This document shows, one piece after another, positions 1 through 24,778 of a stretch of 64,000 nucleotides of DNA. Under the pieces are notes generated by a model. The model had not been told where the DNA came from, ran no database searches, and saw only the letters and a program-made list of their open reading frames with translations. The stretch comes from Corydoras sp. C115 (lineage: Eukaryota; Chordata; Actinopteri; Siluriformes; Callichthyidae), in NCBI GenBank assembly GCA_019802505.1, contig JAFMOC010000017.1, positions 2,628,501 to 2,692,500 on the forward strand, in the 5' to 3' direction. The stretch's first letter is position 1. Every line of letters starts with the position of its first letter. The translations under genes were made by a program, and so were the position numbers.

Positions 1-88
1 CGTTCTCCCCTGGATGGGCATGGGGAACCCCACCGAGACCCTAATAGAGGATAAAGCGGGAGATAATGAATGAATGAATGAATGAATG
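1..88 (+). repeat. tRNA-derived SINE, 3' end with (GAAT)n tail
   Basis: This is the last part of the SINE family that recurs in the window: the CTGGATGGGCATGGGGAACC segment, the GAGGATAAAGCGGGAGATAA segment, then GAAT repeats. The 5' part lies outside the window. It sits in the first intron of gns, antisense to that gene. Confidence 0.85.
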
Positions 89-372
89 ATCATGGTTCGT
101 CGTGGTGCTGACAAACACCAATCATTTCAGCCTTTTGTTTGTAAATCTGAGAATGACGTGGCAATTATAAAGCATTAATATTTATACATACCGCGTTCGT
201 AAACGTTATTCCAGCGTCACCAATCAACTTGCGCGTTTTGTTTAAAGGAATCTGTGAAAACAAATAACAACAGTGAGTTTGGTTTTTTTTTTTTTTTACA
301 TGTTTACTCTTACAAATGAATGTATTTTATTAGGAAATTGGTCCTAATTAAAGAAATCGGTCTTAAACTTAC

Positions 373-537
373 CATTCCACCAACAGAGACATCCAGGTCG
401 TCGGTGAGGATTAAAATGATGTTGGGGGTTCGGTTCATTTTGGCCAGAACGGACAGGTTACCGAATTGCAAAGTAATGCAGATCAATACAACATAATGCA
501 ACATTACCTGCAAACTTAACAGGCGGATGACAGCCAT
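373..537 (-). CDS. gns: gns first coding exon (N-acetylglucosamine-6-sulfatase), partial
   Basis: GNS is a lysosomal sulfatase that removes 6-sulfate from N-acetylglucosamine in heparan and keratan sulfate. This exon gives 55 residues from the ATG at 537. A hydrophobic signal peptide covers about residues 2-25. The start of the sulfatase fold follows: NRTPNIILILTDDLDVSVGG, with the paired Asp (TDD) that belong to the metal site. It aligns with human GNS (RPNVVLLLTDDQDEVLGGM as I recall it) and stops at the same Met. The exon ends GGAATG before a GTAAGT donor at 372-367 on the minus strand. The catalytic Cys lies in later exons beyond the window's left edge. The gene diverges from tbc1d30, its neighbour at human 12q14.3. 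Confidence 0.85.
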
Positions 538-795
538 GTTAATACTTCATGTAAAACAACTAGAAACAAACCCAAAACACACAGAAATAAACTACACGTA
601 AACGGCCAAAAATGTCTATTCACTGGAGTGCTTGGAGAGCCGAGTAGCCACGGTCACAACACAAACGGCATTACACTACCTATCTAGATGCACTTCATAG
701 TGCATAACGAATACTTAATACGCCATACCAAGTGCACTTGGTTCGAATTGGACGTTGTATTTGGGCGTGCTTGTGTGTGTTTATGCTCTGAACAT

Positions 796-801
796 CACGT
801 G
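796..801. promoter_or_regulatory. CACGTG E-box, possible CLEAR-type TFEB site upstream of gns
   Basis: The palindrome CACGTG sits in the context ATCACGTGTT, about 260 bases upstream of the gns start codon. TFEB/TFE3 sites in lysosomal genes (CLEAR motif, GTCACGTGAC) have this core, and GNS is a lysosomal enzyme. The flanks match only partly, and a hexamer like this can occur by chance, so function is inferred. Confidence 0.3.
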
Positions 802-943
802 TTACGAAAACGAAGCTCCGGTCAGCTGATAATGGGGAACGCCCACTTCTGGGCTGTGTCCTAAACGAGCTGAACTTCTTTCCATCACAAACTACTAAAC
901 TACAATGTGTAATCTGTTTACCACAAGTCTAAACTTATCATCC

Positions 944-1281
944 ATTCATTCATTATCTCCCGCTCCATCCTCCACTAGGGTCGCGGCAGGGCTCCCCATG
1001 CCCATCCAGGGGAGAACGCCCCGGGCGCTGGGCAGACAGACCCAGGACAGGGCGCCAATCCATCGCTGGGCACACACCCACTCACACAGACACACTGTAT
1101 ATGGGGCAATTTGGAGAATTCAATTGACTTGATCCATGTTTTTGGACTGTGGGAGGAAACCGGAGAACCCGGAGGAAACCCACGCGGACACGGGGAGAAC
1201 ATCCACCCAGATGGGGATTCGAACCGAGAATCCCTAGCGCTGAGAGGCGAACGTGCTAACCACTAAGCCACCGTGCCGCCC
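944..1281 (-). repeat. tRNA-derived SINE, near full length (array copy 1)
   Basis: On the minus strand this reads from the tRNA-like head (GGCGGCACGGTGGCTTAGTG, B box GGTTCGAATCC) through the TCCCACAGTCCAAAAACATG core to the GAAT tail. It is the first of three copies in direct order. The right end shares its flank, CTGCCATATATTCAATCATT, with the next copy. Confidence 0.85.
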
Positions 1282-1294
1282 TGCCATATATTCA

Positions 1295-1599
1295 ATCATT
1301 CATTCATTATCTCCCGCTTTATCCTCTATTAGGGTCGCGGTGGGGTTCCCCATGTCCATCCAGGGGAGAAGGTCTCGGGCGCTGGGCAGATAGACCCAGG
1401 ACAGGGTGCCAATCCATCGCTGGGCATACACCAAGGACAGGGCGCCGATCATCGCTGGACACACACTCACACACAGACACACTCTATATGGGGCAATTTG
1501 GAGAACTCAATTGACTTCAACCATGTTTTTGGACAGTTAACCCACGCGGACACGGGGGAGAATTCAATTGACTTAACCACTAAGCCACCGTGCCGCCCT
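1295..1599 (-). repeat. tRNA-derived SINE, internally rearranged (array copy 2)
   Basis: Same family and orientation as the copy to its left. Part of the core and the tRNA-like head, including the B box, is missing: a stretch carrying AATTCAATTGACTT is repeated and joined directly to the terminal CCACTAAGCCACCGTGCCGC. The GGCGCC region is also partly duplicated. Confidence 0.8.
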
Positions 1600-1615
1600 G
1601 CCATATATTCAATCA

Positions 1616-1880
1616 TTCATTCATTATCTCCCCATGTCGCGGTTTTTCCAGGGGGACGTTTGTGAGACCCAGGACAGGGCGCCAAACGCTGGGCATACAC
1701 TCACTCACACAGACACACTCTATATGGAGGAATTCATTGCGGACTGTGAGAGGAAACCAGAGAACACGCGGACACATGGACACGGGGAGAACATGGAAAC
1801 TCCACCCAGATGGGGATTCGAACCAGGAATCCCTAGCGCTGAGAGGCGAACGTGCTAACCACTAAGCCACCGTGCCGCCC
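1616..1880 (-). repeat. tRNA-derived SINE, truncated (array copy 3)
   Basis: Third copy of the array, with a deletion in the tail half but an intact tRNA-like head and B box. It is followed by CTGCCATATATT, the flank seen after the other two copies, which points to tandem duplication of one inserted unit. Confidence 0.8.
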
Positions 1881-2326
1881 TGCCATATATTAATTGCCAT
1901 TAATTGCATAATGGAGTATACCTATATTATTTTTTTTTACAGAATTTGGATTTTGAACTAAACTTTGGCTGATGTTTGATAGAAGTTATCGGTATTCTCA
2001 GTGTTCCGCTTTGTTTTCATGTGGTAAAGGAAAGCCGGTGCAGTACACGTGGTGATTCGTGCACCTGCACACTGGTGGCGCACCTGCTGCTGGGGCAATT
2101 GGGAGGAAAAGTTTGGAAGTGGGTTGGACTTTCTGTCCGGCAGCAGTGAGACAATCAGCCCGCGGCTTGTTCAGGAAGGAAAGACAAACTATGTCTGCTG
2201 GAATGGTATGCACCCGGATCTGCAGTTCCTTGAATGAGTTTTGTTAAACGTCGCGCGGCTGGAATTTGCGCTCAAAGTTTAAAACGCATCGACGAGAAGA
2301 AATAACCAGGACATCGAATTAAGAAA

Positions 2327-14167
<11,841 letters not shown>

Positions 14168-14521
14168 TGAACATCTTAACATAACACAAGCATTTTCATA
14201 ATTTTTCCTTCCTATAGAGCATAATGAGAATTGCTTTCATTACAATAGCAATATCACACCAACAGTAAAATATGAGACAAACAAAATATTGTAACACATT
14301 TTTATATGCTTTATTTATTTTCTCATGTTTGATACACTCTTACAGTCAGAAACTTAATTACTGGATAATGTCCAATACTGATAAAAACTACATTAAAATA
14401 GGTTTGGCAGTGACACTATTACTATTATTACTGTGCTAACAGTTATTTTAAGGAAGTGATTGTAATTAGGTCCAGATGCAGATTATTTAGTCCTCACCTC
14501 GAAGTTAATTCTGACAATCAG

Positions 14522-14527
14522 AATAAA
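14522..14527 (+). terminator. possible polyadenylation signal of tbc1d30
   Basis: AATAAA lies 355 bases after the stop codon and is the first such hexamer in the 3' flank. Further AATAAA hexamers occur near 15162 and 15246, so a longer 3' UTR is possible. Confidence 0.35.
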
Positions 14528-15621
14528 GCACAATAATAGAAGTATTATGATGACTTTGAAGGGTTATTTAAACCTCATATACCACTTAAGAAAACAATTA
14601 TATCCCAACATTAGTGATATGATTTGTGCTTTTAGTTGTGAGGACTAAACTAAATATAATGCTGCATGTTCAGACCTTTGGATTTTACTGTTTACCATGG
14701 TTTTGCATGTATTCGACACAAAGCAGGTAAATAATTTATCTAATTGCCTTGCCTTACTAAGTAAAACACTAAAGACATTTTCAACAATAGTATTACTCTA
14801 CTCACTTATATATTCTGTTCTGTCTGCAGTAGTTACTTACAATGTTGACTTGCAACTTCTTTCTTGAAGGCACATTTGGAGTTCAATCTATATGCATCAT
14901 ATTGTATGTTTTATTTTCAGTTAAATCACCCAAGCGCTTCACATCATGACTTATGTTTTCACCATTGTCTATTGCACTGGATGATTGCAGGTCATAATAA
15001 TGTAGTATTGAATCAAAATAATATTAAATGCAATTCTTAATATAATTTAAATGAATGTTATTCGACTGTTTACCAGCTATGATAATGCTTAATCTCTTTT
15101 GATGATTATTCAAAAGCTTATGATTCAATGATAGTATGATAAAAATATAATAATGATAAAAATAAAATATGCAATGATAAATGTTGGACTCTTATTTCCC
15201 GTATAACGTTTTTAGACATTCTGATTCATTATGACAAGCAAAAAAATAAATGATTTAAATGATTATTTTGCACAGTGTACCACTGGATGGCGCTGCGGTT
15301 ATAATTAAAAGGTCTTTGCTGCTACTCCGACTTTTAAAATCAGTAAATGTTATCACAAAATATCGTTTTTATTTTTTTATTATTATTATTATTTTTAAAT
15401 ATGTTTGAAGTCTGCTATTTAATTCATTGCAACGACTAACTAATGCAAAAAGTATTTTTGTGTGTGAACCCCATTTTCAGCAAAGTTGGTACACTTTCTA
15501 ATCATCATTTTTTCATTCTTATTTTGGAGTGCAACACACTACACAAAAAAAAAAAAAAAAAACTATGACTGAAAAGCTAAAGGTATGTTTTTACTCGGTC
15601 ACTTCATCTTTTAAGGAGTCA

Positions 15622-15705
15622 TGTGATGAATTGTCGCCCTGTGCTGGGTCTGCCCTGCGCCCAAAGTGTGGAGTCTGGATTCTAGACACACCAGTGAGCT
15701 GAGCT
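15622..15705 (+). repeat. diverged SINE fragment (3' half)
   Basis: TCGCCCTGTGCTGGGTCTGC and CTGCGCCCAAAGTGTGGAG resemble the 3' half of the fish SINE family. It is short and decayed. Confidence 0.4.
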
Positions 15706-17084
15706 ACAAATGTCAATCCTTAACATACATTCATATGACCCATCACAGATGCAGGTTTTTGCTCTTTTTAATTGGCAACAGTGTGAATGGTCTTTTTTTT
15801 ATTTATCTTTGACATGTAATATTGGATTTTTTCCCAAAACAAACTAAAAATTGAAGTTATATAACCAGAGAATACATTTCGACATATTTTAGACAAAACT
15901 TTCTCTAAATATAGTACATCTTTGGGCTCAATTAGTTCATGCAACAGCTTTTTCAATGTGCTCTAAAACCCACCTGTCGATGTCCATCACAGATGTTACT
16001 TAATTTATTTGCCTTAATGCCATTAATTATCATGCACAAAGAAATGTCCCTGATTCCCTGAATCTTTAAAATAAAGTTGTACTTGTGTTCTGGTATTCTC
16101 CCTGAAAAGATTCTCCCTGAATTGACTGACAAGCCTCTTTGAAAGATTTTATTCCTATTTTGATCCTGTCTCTACTTTTGGGGAGTATTGTAGGTATTCA
16201 TATATATTTCAATATATATTTCAGACTTCTTATTACTTGGACAGAAGTACTGCAAAGCTCCTGTGCATAGAGTTCCTCCCACATTCTTCATTAGAGTTCA
16301 AAACAACATATAGGATTTGAATGCTTCATCACTGGTTTTGTTGTGCTGTGAGAAAACTGACACTATCCATCAAAAATGTTTATTTTGTGACAACTTGGTG
16401 AAAAATAGGTTTTTTACTTGTATTTAGAGGTGTACCTTTTTATGCCTCTCTTTTGTGAGTGGAACTACTGGTTTGGAGTTTTTTTCTTTTTGTACTCAGT
16501 ACATTTTGTCTGTCATTCCATTGAATTGCACATAACATTTTATGAAGTGAGTTTAAAGATTGTACTGTGTAGTTTTATTAAATTGTTACAAATTTCTTGT
16601 AACTAATTTCTATGTGCACTGAAAATCTTTGAATATTTTCCCCTGTTTTCTGCAATTCTGTTTATTAACTACATAAAAAAAAAAAACTTTCATTTATCAT
16701 GAAAAAGCCCTGGAAAGAAATATTATTTTTACTTCAAGGGCTTAAGTATAAACTATTATCTACTTAAAACAACAGCATACATAACCCAGAAAAATGCTGT
16801 TAAATCCAACTGCCTGTCAAGTTTCCAAACCTGCATTAGTGTGATTTCTGTGTACAGCCTGTCATCACAAATCTCTTTCAAAGAGGAAAATAGGCTCATT
16901 TTTTTTAAAACCAGATGGTATTTTTAAACCATTTGAATAATGACAGCATGATTTAGTGAAACGTCACTAAAAAAATTAAGGGTGGGTGGAATTGTCCCAA
17001 GGTCTGATAAAATATATAATTTAATGTTTTTTAAATATGACTGAAAATTAACCTTTCATTTATTTTCAGCTTCCCAACCATTAA

Positions 17085-17375
17085 ACCCATGTGTGGGTTT
17101 TCTCCAGGAACCCCGGTTTCCACGGTCCACATTTGTAAATTTTGTTTTTTGTTACATGAAAAACTGCATTATGCTGGGTAAGGGGTAATAAGGGGTAATG
17201 TTGCTATCCTTTTCACATATACTGGTGAATAATTATGTCAAGTCACAGTACATTTAAAAAATGTCCTTTCTGCCTTGACCTGGGTGGGCATATCTGCTCA
17301 GCACTTGAATGGGCATTGGAAACCCCCTGTGACTCTAGTCGAGTATTAAGTGGATGATAATGAATGGATGGATGG
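17085..17375 (+). repeat. diverged SINE copy
   Basis: The plus-strand order is kept: GTGTGGGTTTTCTCC, CCCCGGTTTCCACGGTCCAC, CTTGACCTGGGTGGGCATAT, ACCCCCTGTGACTC, then GATAATGAATGGATGGATGG. It appears old, since many positions differ from the young copies. Confidence 0.6.
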
Positions 17376-20300
17376 GCATTAAATTTATTTGTCTGATAAT
17401 GTTTATAATTATGTTTTATAAACCATGCTATTCATTTTTGGTATTTGTACTTCAGTAACATATAAAAAAGTAATTTATAGACACCTATTAATAATATAGT
17501 AAAAGTTTATGTGCTGTTATTAAATTGTAATTTAATTGCAATACAATGCAATATGTATTAAAGCTTTTTAGGTTGTCATACTTATATGTAGATGTTTAAT
17601 ATTTTTTCATGATGTCATACCATGTTAATCTTTAACCCTATAATACAGTGGTCACTGAATTGGCCAACTTTCTTAGGATTTTAAATGTTCAGACATATGC
17701 AGATCAAACTGAATGGACATCTTAATTAATTTTTTTAATCTATTGATGCAGTTCCAAACCATCATCTCTAAAAATCCCTAAATAGGCAGGGGGTGTCATC
17801 CTTGTTGGATATATTTTAAACTCTGTGTGCTTGTGAGAAAATGTTGGACACAGATTTCTCAGGAGATCAGTGGGATGGCTGCATATGACTGGGCAGACTT
17901 CAGAGACTGGCAAGGGACCAAGCTGCTAGTGTGTACTTCATGACTGATTTCCCTGTAGACTCATTTATCTTTCACAGTGAAGGGCAGAGCAGGATGTCAC
18001 CTATGTAGAAACAGCAAACAGAACCTTGTTTGGCTTTTGTTTGACTTTTCCTCCTAAACATTTTACATTATATTTAACTGAATAGACTGCAGTGGATAAA
18101 CCCTGATCAATAAGCAGTTGATCCAAAAAATAAAAAAACAGAAACAATATACTCAACATGACTGTTTTAACTATTCCTGCACATGCAAGATTATTTAACT
18201 TCATAACTTTTTAGTAACATAGACTATTATTTGGATTGGAAACACTGTACTTTTTCCAGTTAAAAAAAAAAAAGCTAAAGACTCCTATATGCATTCTTAA
18301 AATATAAGAACTCTCTCCTTGAAATGTATGCTAGCTGTGGAATGTAACATTACTTTCAAGACTTGTGAGAAAATGCTTTTGCTATATAAATAATAAAACT
18401 GTTGAAATTAGTTAACAGGGTTGGGTTGTAGATGCTAAAGGACTAAAAAACTAAAGAATATACTAAAAAATAGAAAAGTGGACTTAGGTCTTCTATTTGG
18501 GTTAGCAAATAGCTTAATGTTTTCTGTATCATGTGACTCATGTTTTTTTCTTCTATCAGGCTGAAATGTTTGCCATTGAAGAATTGCATTTATTGTGGGA
18601 CAGGGCATAATTACTTTTGGGTAAAGCCATTTTTGTACATCACACAACAAAATTTTTGTCTTGGGTGTAAGTCGCACAACAACTGCACACTGTATTAGAT
18701 AACAAGATAACACTGTTCTTTTTATCATTGATGAAATTTGACATAAACTGGACAAGTGTTAAACTTGTTTTTAAACAAGAAATATTAATAGTGTTGCACC
18801 AATGACAATCATTATTAATCTAGGATTAAAATGTTTCTCAAACAAACAGCCTGAACTGATGCTTTGGCGTGTAAAAATAACATTAGATGATCTTTCAAAT
18901 ATGGAAAAACAGAACAAATAAGAAAATTATGAAGGACTTTACATTCTATGCACAGCATGCTGCTATGTACAGATGTGCTGTGATGCAAAAGTAATTCTTC
19001 ATTTCCTCAGTCACTTGATATTTCTCAGTCAACCTCAGCAGTTCTCTAAAGAGGAGCGAACCTCCACTCACCTCAATTAATTAGACCTGCAGTGGTCAAT
19101 AGTTAATCCTATCGGTCATGGTAAGCGTATGTTGGTAATGCACAATGCTGATGTGTATGTATACAGTCACATTTACAATCTGGCCTAATCTCACTGCATG
19201 ACTGGGCATGATTAAACCACATCTGCATTTCCGCCTGGATTACTGTGGCTGTGTATTTAGATGGGATGTCTTGGGTGTGTGTTCAAGTGTGAATACACAT
19301 GTGCTTGTGGCTTTCTGTATACAGTTGAAGGGCGTGTGGGAAGGCAGGAAATGTCCGATTAGCATGCTTTCAGTGTTCAGAGTTCAAAGTTGCCCAAGAG
19401 GACAGTTGGGTTGGTGTTCTCACCCTGTATGTAGGAGTGTGAAGGAAAATTTGTGTTTTTTCAATCCACCCGTTACTCATTTCTCAACTTCAGTTCCAGT
19501 TAAATGTTCAATATTCTTGAAGACACAGTATTTTTGATGCACGCACCTAAAATCTATGCATGACATGCAGTTAAACTTTGAATGATAGAAATACCTAACG
19601 AAAAAGCTTAAACTTTACATTTAAAGAGACTCAGTGACAATGACAATATCAATGAGAAAATAACTGAAATTTAAATATATTTAATCACATTTGTAAAACA
19701 ATCTCATCTTATCTCAAACGTTGGCAGAAGAACTTTGCATGTCCGTTACAGGTCAAACACACAAACAAACATTCACACCTAGAATTCGTATGTATATATA
19801 TATATGTGTGTGTGTGTGTGTACATAAGTTTATTCCCTAGATATACAAAGGCGATAGCAAAACGGCATACTAAATTCACTACAAACATAGAATAAGGGAC
19901 TGTGCGCTGTCTCTTTGGAAAGTAGAAAAGTCTACACATATGGCAAATTGAGTTGTCAAACATTTTCAGTGTCCTAATTCAATTCAACTCACATGTTATT
20001 CTTTTCTAATCCTACCTTCCAGTTGCTCCCCTCAGAATAACACAGAGGCTCAGCTTACTAATGAAACACAATTATTTAAGAATAAATTTTCACCACTTTG
20101 GAGTAAAGTGGAGTTTTCCACTTAGGTTCATGAATGTGAATAAATTATACAACCATATGTTTATTAAAAAAAAGCAAGAAAAAGAAATAAAAGCAGCAGG
20201 GTGTTGCTGCTATTGAATAGCACTAGTATTATGACAATCCGGATTCAATTATCATGTCCAATGATGAGGAAATTGTGTAGTTCTGCACATGTGGGCTTTC

Positions 20301-21526
20301 TTTGGGTTTACTTTTACTAGCAATTATTATAAAACTATAATGTGTAAGCAGGTTTGTAATGACATTGGCTATTTTGTAGAATTGTTAGCTGTTATAATTG
20401 TTTGTTTATTATTATTATTTATTTTCTGAATATAGAAAATATTCTATGCCAATGTGGATCACCATAAGAATATTGCCTGTGGTTTTTGCAATGCAGAATG
20501 TTATAAAATTGGCAGTTGAAAGGGTCAAGAGGAAAATAAAATATATGTTACCAGCTGTGACTGTAGTCCAGAATACAATGCAGTTTTTTATTTTAGAGTA
20601 AAACAGTAAAGGAAACAACAAAGAGTTAAAGTAAAGGAACTCTGACAGAACAACAGAAAAGAAAGAAGTGCACAGATTTAACTTGCCTCATGTGCCATTT
20701 ATCCAAGACTGATCAAAATATATTTTGACACAGCAAATTCAGCCAAACAAAACAAACCAATAAAAACTGTGTGTCTGCTATAAAGGTACATTTACAAGTA
20801 GGTAATAATTAAGAATACAATACCTTTATTAGAAGACAGAAGTACTCTCAGCACTGTAATGACAATAAGTAATAGTCTTAATTTAAAATCGACATTTATT
20901 TTGTATGGTCTTAATAATTACCAAAAATATTTAAAAAGTACACAAAATAAACAAATTATAAAATAGACCACAAAAGCATTAACAAGTCACCAGTAATGCA
21001 AAAATTCCAAATATACAGATTTCTAACTAATTATAGTTATAATGTCATGATTCCAATTGTTATGTTTGGATAACATGGATGCACATACAGATTATTTCTA
21101 TTAAAAAGAAAAAAATTCAACTATAGTTCAATTCAATACAAGAGAACTAGAATGGTAAAAGTGAATTGTAGTTAAGTGAAGTGACGTTAAGTGAGGTAAG
21201 CCTGGGGGTGGATTTACAAGTGAGATTACTACACTGCATTGCCTAATTTAATTAAAAATTGAAGGTGTAAAATGAACAGCAGTTTTAATAGGATATGTCT
21301 GTACAACTAAATAGAACCTTTTACAGTTATAAAGCAAACTTGAGTTTAATGTCATATGGAATTATACTGCAAGTCAAATCAAACATATTTGCTAGTCTTT
21401 GATCATTTACCTCCTGTATGTCCTCAATAACCTTCAATCATCTTCTCTAAGAGACACTTCAGGAGAAATGAGGCACAGTATTTATTCAGAAAGTCGGTAA
21501 GTTACACAGATTACATCAAGAGATCT

Positions 21527-21529
<3 letters not shown>

Positions 21530-21563
<34 letters not shown>
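21530..21563. repeat. (CA)n microsatellite
   Basis: About 17 CA units in the region between tbc1d30 and ntf3. Confidence 0.95.
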
Positions 21564-21565
<2 letters not shown>

Positions 21566-21610
21566 AAGAAGAGTAAGTACCTTTTTGCTATAAAAGGAGA
21601 ACAAAGCTAC

Positions 21611-21668
21611 CTCTTCTTTAGGTAGGCCCTCATCAGTGGCTCTGTGAACGTCTAATGGCTGAGAATCT
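21611..21668 (-). other. possible short minus-strand exon
   Basis: The minus strand reads TTTGCATTTGTTTCTCAG, a good acceptor, then 58 open bases containing DSQPLDVHRATDEGLPKEE, then GAG and a GTAGCT donor. It could belong with the candidate at 25595-25837, but their phases (0 out, 2 in) do not join directly, so another exon would be needed between them. Confidence 0.2.
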
Positions 21669-22191
21669 CTGAGAAACAAATGCAAATAATGTAATTAATA
21701 CTCCTGGGGTTACCAGCTAAGGCTCAAGGAGGTTAAGAAGGAAAAGGGTCACTAAAAAGTAAAAAAGGGGCTGGAAAATAAGGATGCATGGTGGCTACTT
21801 TGGACATGGTGTGAGTTTAACTTTAAAGTTTAAAGTAGTATTATGCATTACATAACCTATCCAACAGAAACGGCACAAGCAACCAAATATAGAAAACACA
21901 TGCACCCATGCAACAAATTTAATAAGACCTCAGAATTATGCAGAAGTCTCAAGCTTTAATTTGAGTCAATTCAGAAGTGCATCTTCAAATAATGAAGGAA
22001 CTATGTTCTACGATGGAAGCAATTTTCAAATTACCGTTAAACAAGTTAATGCAATAAAAACTTATTATCCGGTGGGTTTGTGATATTACATATCACTGGA
22101 TTTATAAAATCATAGATCACATAAAGCCAAATTTCATTCTATATATCTATATTCAATATTTCTAGCTTCTTTATTTTTCCTTAATTACTGA

Positions 22192-22280
22192 CTTGTGGTG
22201 TTCTCATTTTTAAGTCACTTTGGATAGAAGTGTTTGCTAAATGACTAAATGTAAATATAAATGTAAATGTAAATGTAAAA
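22192..22280 (+). repeat. L2-type 3' tail (retroposon fragment)
   Basis: TAAGTCACTTTGGATAGAAG followed by GTTTGCTAAATGACTAAATG and TAAATG repeats is the 3' tail found on many fish LINE2-like elements and SINEs that share it. Only the tail was recognised. Confidence 0.6.
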
Positions 22281-24690
22281 AATAACATGTACTAACATCC
22301 TTCTAAAATTCCTGTTGACTGTTAAATCAACAGAGATGATTACTTCCTGCAGAAATTATTAGGCAAAATTATTAGGAAATTATTATTAAGTAAAATAAAT
22401 ACACTATTATTTTAACGCTTTGATGTTTTATATCATGTAGTAAAAATAAAATATATATCCCTGTGCTCTGATCCCAGCCATTAAGATGCTTTAAATAAAA
22501 TAATCTGCAAAATAATGTAATATAACATCTATAGTTTGTTTAGTCTGCTTTGATCACTGTACATTATGCCATATTTAATATTTTCAGAATATATGCATTG
22601 CAGTTTACATTTTAAAATTCACAACCGTTCACCAATTACTTACACGAAAAGGCAATTAGGTGCAACCAATCCAGATTAAACCCACATGAACATAGGAATA
22701 AAATGTCAAACAACAGGTTTTCATCAGCAAACTGTAATTTTAGTAAGCTGAATCCAAACAACTTTTAACTCTTTTACAGCCCACCCAGAGACAAACAGTC
22801 AACAACCTGTTGAAAATGTGTATTTGGCACTTTACTTCAGGCAGAGAAATGTTTTAGGCAGAACTGACTAATCATCACAGAATAAACATAATGTGTCCCC
22901 AGAACTTCACAAGATGCACATAAATTCCTGCCAAATGCACCATCGACAATCATTTGAAAGAAACAACTAAAGGGTGTGTGTGTGTGTGCGTGTGTGCAGA
23001 GCCATTAGGCTAGCACTAACTGACACTGGGAGCAGACTGTCAAGGTTCAAACAGAGTTTTCTTTTTTTTTTAAATGACCGACATGTGAACACAAGATAAA
23101 CATTACAACACCCAGTTTATCTTTTTATATAAATCTTTTGTTTTCAAAGAGTATTGTACACACTTAGAATATAAAGTACTTCACTGTACTTTTAGAGGGG
23201 GGACAACCACACATCACAGAAGGTGTTCTGTACCCTCCAGTGTGCTTTAATATACCAATTTGGTATCCATGTATATTTTTGACTCTCAAGAAGATACACA
23301 AAAATGTATTAAGGTACAATAATCATCCCTATAATGTACATTGGTGTATATTTTGCTTTGGGGGTCTAAAATGGATTCCCCTGATTGTACCCCTGTTACT
23401 TATCCCACGCTCTAAAATCTCTGAAGTCAGAGGAAACAAACAAGCTGTAAATGACAAAAGTAAATCTTAATTTTTATGACCTAAGCTGGAAATAAATATG
23501 TCCTAAAACAGAGCAAAAGTTCAAATGTAAATCATTTTAAAACCCTTCCAGATGCATGAAATAACTACCTGTCCAAATATATATATATAATATATATGAA
23601 ACTACATTCATTCTATTGTTGACAAGGTAACAAGATTTTAAGACTGGTTTGTTAATCATAGCCCATCAATTTAAACTAAATGAACAGTATATTACAACCA
23701 TAAATACTTTTAACTCATATTAATGTATCAAAATGTACAAAATGCTTTAATACACATACGTTTCAAATAAAATACTGTAAAAAATATATTACATATTCAC
23801 AGATTTAGGAATTATACACACATATATAAATGCAAATGCAAACAGTGCAATACTGGTTTAGAAGGTCATTTAATTTTTGATTTCTTCAAATACTTTTTTT
23901 TTTGTTGCCTATTTTGTAATTCAAATAAATATATACATTATTTTTGAGAATTAGACTTTGGAATTAGAATTAAACTATTTAGGATGTAGTGTCAACATTA
24001 AGGAATTGCATTTCTACATCACTTAATGAGGTTTCAACCTGTCACATCTTATAATTATCCCACCTCTCATAAATCAAGAATGTTTGCTTTTATATTATAA
24101 AGGTCATAGATCCTCCCTGAAGCTTTTGACACTCTCACTTTTGGGTCATGACTGCAGTATCAGTTTACTCAAATATGTGTGGCATAGAATACTGAGAAAG
24201 TGCCAAGAGCATCAGAAAATCAGTTTTCTTAAGATCACATAGATCAAGACCTGAAATGCAGTTCAATTCGGACCCTACAAGACCATGAGGGCCATTAGGG
24301 GCCTTGGGGCCAGAAAAAGATCATGGACTAAAACTTGTGGCTTACCAAATGGTATTACAACCCTGTTAATAACAAGTCACAGCTTTGATGTGGAGTGAAA
24401 TCTGAAGCTTCAGAAAAGAAATTGCCAGGTTCGGTAAATCTGGCCATAAAGTCAATTTTAAGATACTCTTGATCCTGGAGTTATGTTACAAGGCCTAATC
24501 CTAAAGCTAAAGACAAAACTGCTAACATACTTTCATGTCAGCACAGACAGCTACAAACACCTATAATAACATGTTAGAACAAGAAATAATGCACAGCAAA
24601 CAGGTGAAAAGGAAAACACTTGTCTTGGAATAAACCTTGCCCAACCTTGTTAATTATAGCTTATGATAAAACTGTAACCGAATAACCATA

Positions 24691-24692
<2 letters not shown>

Positions 24693-24773
<81 letters not shown>
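24693..24773. repeat. (TA)n microsatellite
   Basis: About 40 uninterrupted TA units between tbc1d30 and ntf3. Confidence 0.95.

Positions 24774-24778
<5 letters not shown>

Larger units (their letters stand above)
538..2326. promoter_or_regulatory. shared upstream region between gns (-) and tbc1d30 (+)
   Basis: About 1.8 kb separates the two divergent start codons. The gns side (538-930) is free of repeats and has some CpG, including a CACGTG box at 796-801. The middle (944-1880) is taken up by three minus-strand SINE copies in tandem. The tbc1d30 side (about 1990-2326) is GC-richer and probably holds the 5' untranslated exon and core promoter. No clear TATA box was found for either gene, so transcription starts are not placed. 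Confidence 0.5.

Noticed and set aside
975..1202. Open frames with MFSPCPRGFPPGSPVSSHSP, repeated at 2966, 26653, 34693 and 40597
   Set aside because: All lie inside copies of the same SINE and are translations of its conserved core. They are not genes.
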